Below, piece by piece: positions 7,493 through 11,953 of a DNA stretch of 11,953 bases. Numbering within the stretch: the stretch's first letter is position 1; every line of letters starts with the position of its first letter. Below the pieces are notes generated by a model. It was not told the origin of the DNA and searched no databases. It saw nothing but the letters and a program-made list of their open reading frames with translations. The position numbers were made by a program, and so were the translations under genes. This DNA is from Abditibacteriota bacterium (lineage in GTDB: Bacteria > Armatimonadota > UBA5829). The DNA lies in assembly GCA_017958015.1 (NCBI GenBank), contig JAGDDM010000014.1, forward strand, positions 1-11,953, read 5' to 3'.

Positions 7493-9864
7493 ATCGTTCC
7501 TTTGCTCGGAGACAGAGCCTCCTTCAGGGATTTTATTCTGCTTCGGGAGCCCATTACCACAAGTCTGTCCCCGTTTTTAAGGGTTTCGTCGGGGGAGGGG
7601 GCCGCCCGGAGAGCGCCGTCGCCGGAACCGGCGGCGAGAATCGTTATACCGTATCCGGCGGTTATCTCGTAGAGTGTTTTGCCGATGTTCGGGGAGTCTT
7701 CGGAAGTGTCTATGCCCGCCATTTCGATGTCGGTGCTTCGGTCGTAAATTACGATGTCCATGAAGTCCATAACCGTGGGCTTTAAGACCACGTCGGCGAT
7801 GCGCTTGCCTCCCAGAGTGTAGGGGGAGATGACGCTGTCGGCGCCGGCGTGGCGGAGTTTGGGCTTGTTTTCCTCGTAAATCGAGCGGGTGACGATGTGG
7901 ATGTTCGGGTTCAGCTCCCGGGCGCTCAGGGTGATAAAGACGTTTTCCTCGTCGGTTTTCTCCAGGGAGATGAGCCCCGCCGCCTTTTTGATTCCCGCCT
8001 TCAGGAGAATTTCTTCGGAGCCGGACTTGCCGTTCACGTAGAGAATGTCCCTGTCGTCCAGTTTTTTCACCATGTCCGGACGGGATTCCACCACCACGAA
8101 GGGGATGTTGTTGTTGGCGAAGTCCTCCGCCACCTTCTGACCCATTCTGCCGTAGCCGCAGATGATTCTGTGGCCCTCCAGCTTGGAGATTTCTTTGAGC
8201 ATTGCTTCGTACATAATTTTGTTGTCCCTTTCGATTACGAGGTCAACCGCCTTGGACGCGGCGTCCTCAAAGGAATTGAACACGATGTCCGCCTCGAGAC
8301 TTGCGCTTTCCGGGTTCATCCGCTCCTGCACGGCGCAGGCGTAGCGGCCCTTGTAGCCGTTGGCCCGGAGTGATTTGATGATGTTCTCGTTTATGGCGGC
8401 GTTGCGGATGGAGCTTATGACCCAGCGGGTTTTGTTGAGGGGCAAATGGTGGGCGAACTCCGGGTCGGAGGCATCGCCGAAGTATGCGGTGCCCCCCTCG
8501 TCGTTCCATCGGCGCACAACCTTGGGGTCGAAATCAACCACCACCGGCTTTCTGCCCCGGCGCATGAGCTCCTTGGCTATGTTGCTGCCGTAGCCGCCCA
8601 GACCGATGAGAATCGTCAGTTTCGGAGCGGCGGCGGAGCTTTTGTTGAGGCTGCTCTGAATGTGAACCGCCGGCTTTTCCAGCCAATTCAGTCTCGGGGA
8701 CAGCTTTTCGTAAATCTTTCGGCTGTGGGTTATGAGCTGCACGGATATCGCCATGGTGAGCATGAGCGCTATGGTGGCGGTTTCCTGCACGCTTTCGGGA
8801 ATGTGGCCCGCGGCGATGCCCATGGAAACGAGAATCAGAGAGAACTCGCTTATCTGGGTGAGGGAGATGCCGGTCATGAAAGATGTGTGCTTTTTGTAGC
8901 CCGCCTGCCGCATGAAGAGCATGACGATGATGGGCTTCACGCATATAATCAGGACCGTGATAAGGATTGCGATGAGGAGTTTGTCGCCCATGGAAGAAAA
9001 TCGGAGACCGCTGCCCAGTTCGAGGAAGAAGAACAGGAGCAGGAAGTCCCGGATGCCCGCCAGTTTCGCGCTGAGCATTTCCCGGTACATGGTGGTGGCC
9101 AGGGAAAGACCGGCGATGAAGGCGCCCACCTCGTTGTTGAAACCCAGAAGTGTGCTGACGCAGGCCAGCAAAATGGCCCAGGCGATGCCGAATATGATGA
9201 GCAGTTCCCCGGAGCGGGCGATTATGGGCAGAACTTTGGGGAACACGAAGCGGGTCACGGCGATGACTCCCGCGATGAGCAGGACTCCCTTGACGGTTAT
9301 TTTGACGAGTTCAACGCCCAGGTTCGAGGCGGTGCCGCCGGTGAGGGTTGACAGGAGCACCATTATGGCGATAACGAGAACGTCCTCGCTTATCAAAATG
9401 CCCAGGGTGATTCGTCCGAAGAGGGAGTCCGCGTCCTTGCTGTCGGAGAGGAGTTTTACCACCAGGATTGTACTTGAGAACATTGTGGCCGCCGCCAGAT
9501 AACATGCGGTCATGGGCGGCGTTCTCAGCAGAATGCAGACGGCGAAGGTGATTGCCGCCACAACGAAGCTCTTTCCCAGCCCCACAATGGGGGTAGCCCG
9601 GCCCATGCTCTTGATGAGGTCGATGTCCAGTTTGAGACCCACGATGAAGAGCAGCAGAACAAGGCCGATTTCCGCCAGGATATGCAGGACGCTGGCGGAT
9701 TTGATGATATTGAATCCGTGGGGACCTACGGGACCGGCAAGGATGCCCACGAATATGAAAGCCATTATGAGGGGCTGCTTTATCTTCATGGCGATGACGC
9801 TGACGATGGCGGTCACCGACATGAGAGCCACAAGCTCGCCGAAACTCGTTTGCGGTATTGTCAC
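7489..9864 (-). CDS. Kef-type cation/proton antiporter (CPA2) with two RCK_N (TrkA_N) domains and TrkA_C
   Basis: A 791-residue monovalent cation:proton antiporter. Residues 1-385 are the Na+/H+ exchanger-type membrane domain (IMAFIFVGILAGPVG at 33-47; ISED at 158-161 where Kef proteins usually have Gln-Asp; LTQISEFSLIL at 335-345). Residues about 415-540 are a first RCK_N with GLGGYG (421-426) and acidic VDFD (443-446). Residues 564-700 are a second RCK_N with GYGRMG (570-575) and Glu 593 after the second strand. Residues about 701-785 are a TrkA_C-like domain (GKTL, NGDRLVVMG). Family knowledge says RCK domains gate such transporters by binding nucleotides; Kef usually has one. The GTG start at 9864 is chosen because AGGAG precedes it by 5 nt and it forms a GTGA overlap with the CotH stop. 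A longer ATG reading to 10089 adds 75 residues of non-membrane, Arg/His-rich shadow of the upstream gene. Confidence 0.94.
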   Translation of the reverse strand: MTIPQTSFGELVALMSVTAIVSVIAMKIKQPLIMAFIFVGILAGPVGPHGFNIIKSASVLHILAEIGLVLLLFIVGLKLDIDLIKSMGRATPIVGLGKSFVVAAITFAVCILLRTPPMTACYLAAATMFSSTILVVKLLSDSKDADSLFGRITLGILISEDVLVIAIMVLLSTLTGGTASNLGVELVKITVKGVLLIAGVIAVTRFVFPKVLPIIARSGELLIIFGIAWAILLACVSTLLGFNNEVGAFIAGLSLATTMYREMLSAKLAGIRDFLLLFFFLELGSGLRFSSMGDKLLIAILITVLIICVKPIIVMLFMRQAGYKKHTSFMTGISLTQISEFSLILVSMGIAAGHIPESVQETATIALMLTMAISVQLITHSRKIYEKLSPRLNWLEKPAVHIQSSLNKSSAAAPKLTILIGLGGYGSNIAKELMRRGRKPVVVDFDPKVVRRWNDEGGTAYFGDASDPEFAHHLPLNKTRWVISSIRNAAINENIIKSLRANGYKGRYACAVQERMNPESASLEADIVFNSFEDAASKAVDLVIERDNKIMYEAMLKEISKLEGHRIICGYGRMGQKVAEDFANNNIPFVVVESRPDMVKKLDDRDILYVNGKSGSEEILLKAGIKKAAGLISLEKTDEENVFITLSARELNPNIHIVTRSIYEENKPKLRHAGADSVISPYTLGGKRIADVVLKPTVMDFMDIVIYDRSTDIEMAGIDTSEDSPNIGKTLYEITAGYGITILAAGSGDGALRAAPSPDETLKNGDRLVVMGSRSRIKSLKEALSPSKGTI
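7498..7502 (-). promoter_or_regulatory. Shine-Dalgarno of surE within the antiporter gene
   Basis: On the minus strand AAGGA lies 5 nt before the surE ATG at 7492, inside the last antiporter codons (Lys-Gly-Thr-Ile). Together with the ATGA overlap it suggests coupled but independently supported translation. Confidence 0.75.
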
Positions 9865-11621
9865 GGTGTCTCCTGTTTTGTGGGCTCGGAAGTGAGAATC
9901 ACGTCCTCCGTCAATTCTCCGTGAGTGTAGAGTTTGTCGGTGCCGTAGAGGTACCAGCCCTTTGAGCCCTTGGGAGGTGTGGGCACCGCGAGTATGTGTT
10001 TCCCGCCTATCTCCACCGGGCACTGGTCGGATATGCACTCGCTGACGGCGCCGGTTTTGTAGAAGGGTGTGGTGATGTCGGAGAACCATACGGAGCGGTA
10101 CTCCTTGCCCTTCACCCAGACGTTTGTGAGGAAATCCTCCCGCAGTTTGAGGAAGGTCTTCATGGCGTCGATTTCCTCGGCGGTGCTCCGGCGCTTCGCC
10201 AGTTTGGCGTCGATAAAGACCCGCGCGGAGGAGCGGTGGCGGATGTCGTCGCAGGCGTTGGAGAGGGCGATGGAGGACTCTATCTCCGGAATACGTTTTG
10301 CCATGAAGTCTTTAAGCAGAGGCAGGAACTCCTCGGCGTAGAGGGATTTCACTTTGTTTCGGAAGTCCTCGTTTTTGTAAAAGTTCGAGTACCACAGTTT
10401 GCGGTTGCGGATGTGGGGGTAGCGGATTGTTTCCGCGTCGTAGCAGAGCCGGGTGCCGAAAAGCTGCCGGGGGTAGCGGGCGAACATGGAATCCGGGAAG
10501 GGGCAGTTGCCCATGGATATGTCGTAGTCCCACACGGGGCCGGCGAAAAGTTTGCCGCCAACGCCGCGGTAGTAGCTGCTGGCGGAGTCCATATCCGCGT
10601 TCAGGAATATCTCGTCAACCAAAAACCGACGGGCGGCGGAGTCGAGGTCGAAGTATGACATGTCGCCCGCGAGGAGAGCTTTTTCCGCTTTGTCAACGAA
10701 GCTTTTCACTTCGGCGGTCTGCGCCTCGTCGGGACCCTTGGGGTAGCGTATTTTGATGAGGCGGCTTCTGCTTGTGAGGAAAGCGTCCTCCGCACCCTCA
10801 AGGGAGTCGCCCATGGCCACGTTTATCATGCAGTCGACGCCGGTGACCCTGTCGGGGGCGACTTCCACCCGCTCGGAGAGGAGGTAGAGACCGTTGTAGA
10901 CTCCGTTCAGGTAGAGATCGACGTATTCGCAGCGGGGCGTCCAATCGGGCATGACCTTGGCGGCGTAGTCATAGACAATTTTGTTCCGCATGTTGGTCTG
11001 GTCGAAGGCGTTTGAGAGGAGAACGTAGCGGTCGGCGGCGGGCATACCCAGAACGGAGGCGGGGCGCTTCATGTCGAAGTTGTAGGATTTCTTTTCCGCC
11101 GTGAGGGTGGAGTGGCCGTGGGGCTTTATCTTGTCCTTGCCGCCTCCGGCGTAGTTCAGCTTGCCGCCGCTGTCAAAGACGGTGAACCGGGCCTTTTCTT
11201 TTTTGGGGTCCTCGCTGTGGATATGCTTTTCCGTGCCGGACTGGGTCTCGATGAAAATCGACGCCACCGGGGAGCACTTCATGAAGCGAAGCTCCGCCCG
11301 GCGCAAACCGCATTTGACGGAATATGTTTTGCCGAGCTCGGCGGGGAAGGGACCGTCCGCGTCCTTGCCGTCAATGAGCACCGGGTGCGTGGTGTCTTTG
11401 GCGATTTCCGAGCGGGCCGGGTCGGCGAAACCCGGGAGAAAGATGACGTATGTCTTTCCGTCGTCGCTCCAGGGAACCAGGTATTCCTTTTCACCTCCCG
11501 GAGCGGTGACGGCGACGGTGAAGAAGTCACCCAGGGGCTGCTTCCTCATTTCGGATACCATGTAGAATACCGCCACGGCGGCGATTATGACGCAAAAAGC
11601 GATGGGAAGGATCTTTTTCAT
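9861..11621 (-). CDS. CotH kinase family protein, membrane-anchored or exported
   Basis: A 586-residue CotH-family protein. Bacillus CotH is an atypical protein kinase acting on spore-coat proteins; relatives in other bacteria are mostly of unknown substrate. Residues 1-23 (MKKILPIAFCVIIAAVAVFY) form an N-terminal signal or anchor segment, so the body is predicted outside the cytoplasm. The CotH core runs from about 145: GHSTLTAEKKSYNFDM (169-184), YVLLSNAFDQTNMRNKI (199-215), VDLYLNGVYNGLYLLSERVEV (234-254) and GPVWDYDISMG (361-371), which match the family's nucleotide and metal-binding blocks. The last ~90 residues (SVWFS then GWYLYGTDKLY...LTEDVILT) resemble a bacterial repeat of the InlB/Flg_new type; that reading is mine and less certain. 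The ATG overlaps the upstream CotH stop as ATGA without a clear ribosome site, implying coupling. No spore genes are near, so a coat role is not implied. Confidence 0.93.
   Translation of the reverse strand: MKKILPIAFCVIIAAVAVFYMVSEMRKQPLGDFFTVAVTAPGGEKEYLVPWSDDGKTYVIFLPGFADPARSEIAKDTTHPVLIDGKDADGPFPAELGKTYSVKCGLRRAELRFMKCSPVASIFIETQSGTEKHIHSEDPKKEKARFTVFDSGGKLNYAGGGKDKIKPHGHSTLTAEKKSYNFDMKRPASVLGMPAADRYVLLSNAFDQTNMRNKIVYDYAAKVMPDWTPRCEYVDLYLNGVYNGLYLLSERVEVAPDRVTGVDCMINVAMGDSLEGAEDAFLTSRSRLIKIRYPKGPDEAQTAEVKSFVDKAEKALLAGDMSYFDLDSAARRFLVDEIFLNADMDSASSYYRGVGGKLFAGPVWDYDISMGNCPFPDSMFARYPRQLFGTRLCYDAETIRYPHIRNRKLWYSNFYKNEDFRNKVKSLYAEEFLPLLKDFMAKRIPEIESSIALSNACDDIRHRSSARVFIDAKLAKRRSTAEEIDAMKTFLKLREDFLTNVWVKGKEYRSVWFSDITTPFYKTGAVSECISDQCPVEIGGKHILAVPTPPKGSKGWYLYGTDKLYTHGELTEDVILTSEPTKQETP
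9870..9874 (-). promoter_or_regulatory. Shine-Dalgarno deciding the antiporter GTG start
   Basis: On the minus strand AGGAG lies 5 nt before the GTG at 9864-9862, whose last two bases begin the TGA of the upstream CotH gene. It is the basis for starting the antiporter at 9864, not at 10089. Confidence 0.85.
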
Positions 11622-11953
11622 TTTGTTTCTTTGTATCTTCTTATGTCCGCCTCGATTTCCGATTGGGGCTTTGTCAGGAGTGTTATGTTGTCGGTTATCG
11701 GCGTGTTGAAATCGAAGACGGTGTCGGTTCCGGATATGTACATTTTTTTGCCGAGGACGTTTTCGACTTTGCTTCCGACCTCAACGGCTCGGTGGTCCAC
11801 TATGTACAATTCGGCAACGGAATAACGTTTCGGCGGTCTTATCCGAAAATCCGGAGCGGAAAACCACACGGATTTATACTCTTTTCCGTCGATAAATACG
11901 GAATCGAGAAAGGCGAGATGGGCCTCCAAAAGGCCTTTTATGTCCGAAATTTC
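11618..11953 (-). CDS. C-terminus of a second CotH-family paralog, cut by window edge
   Basis: The frame is open to the right edge, so only the last 111 residues are seen; a TTG at 11929 is internal. The segment aligns with the C-terminus of the complete CotH protein next to it: FLDSVFIDGKEYKSVWFS against FLTNVWVKGKEYRSVWFS, 12 of 18 identical. It is followed by the same repeat-like end (GTDTVFDFNTPITDNITL against GTDKLYTHGELTEDVIL). No catalytic block is visible, so assignment as a full CotH kinase is by paralogy. It ends in TGA overlapping the next ATG (ATGA), so it is the preceding member of the same operon. Confidence 0.82.
   Translation of the reverse strand, partial: EISDIKGLLEAHLAFLDSVFIDGKEYKSVWFSAPDFRIRPPKRYSVAELYIVDHRAVEVGSKVENVLGKKMYISGTDTVFDFNTPITDNITLLTKPQSEIEADIRRYKETK

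Noticed and set aside
8446..9351. 301-residue plus-strand open frame opposite the antiporter
   Set aside because: The composition is that of an antisense shadow (His/Gly/Glu-rich), with no ribosome site and no motif, whereas the minus strand shows clear antiporter and RCK motifs.
9865..10089. 75-residue N-terminal extension of the antiporter
   Set aside because: It lies wholly over the CotH gene in another frame, is Arg/His-rich, and is not needed once the GTG at 9864 with AGGAG is accepted.
11592..11621. Lipoprotein signal in the CotH protein (Cys 10)
   Set aside because: The cysteine is too close to the N-terminus and lacks a proper lipobox; the segment reads better as an ordinary signal or anchor helix.
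1..11953. Mobile element, CRISPR array, tRNA, rRNA or riboswitch
   Set aside because: No direct repeat arrays, transposase or integrase motifs, or structured RNA patterns were seen; non-coding DNA amounts to about 35 bases within the window.

Overview
The window is a stretch of bacterial chromosome, visibly GC-rich, packed almost end to end with coding sequence. It has no phage, IS, CRISPR, tRNA or rRNA signal. The sequence alone does not identify the phylum. CotH-type proteins with bacterial repeat-like C-termini, a tight operon and a RecB/AddA-type nuclease-helicase would fit an anaerobic, gut- or sediment-type bacterium, but this is inference only.

Layout. On the plus strand, positions 1-2175 carry the C-terminal 724 codons of a UvrD-superfamily helicase with a RecB-type nuclease domain (AddA/RecB class); its start lies before the window. 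Everything else is one minus-strand gene chain running from the right edge down to about 2202. In transcription order it is: the C-terminus of a CotH-family protein (cut by the right edge); a complete CotH kinase family protein; a Kef-type cation/proton antiporter with two RCK_N domains; SurE; an unrecognised 8-TM membrane protein; and three tandem paralogous MFS transporters. A strong hairpin at 2180-2203 sits between the converging ends and probably terminates the chain, and more weakly the helicase gene.

Almost every junction in the chain is an overlap: ATGA (CotH to CotH), GTGA (CotH to antiporter), ATGA (antiporter to SurE), 11 nt (SurE to membrane protein), a 9-nt gap, then 10 and 19 nt between the MFS genes. 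This implies one polycistronic mRNA with translational coupling. No promoter for it is visible; it must lie beyond the right edge. Two listed starts were corrected from Shine-Dalgarno and overlap evidence: the antiporter begins at a GTG at 9864, and the 8-TM protein at 6750.

How the genes might work together is not known. Seven of the eight products are predicted to be membrane-bound or exported; SurE is the only clearly cytoplasmic enzyme. A theme of envelope, ion or metabolite homeostasis is plausible but unproven. The most unusual parts are the MFS triplication, with conserved start-within-stop junctions and diverged pocket-type residues, the antiporter with a doubled RCK_N module, and the paired CotH proteins at the head of a transporter operon.
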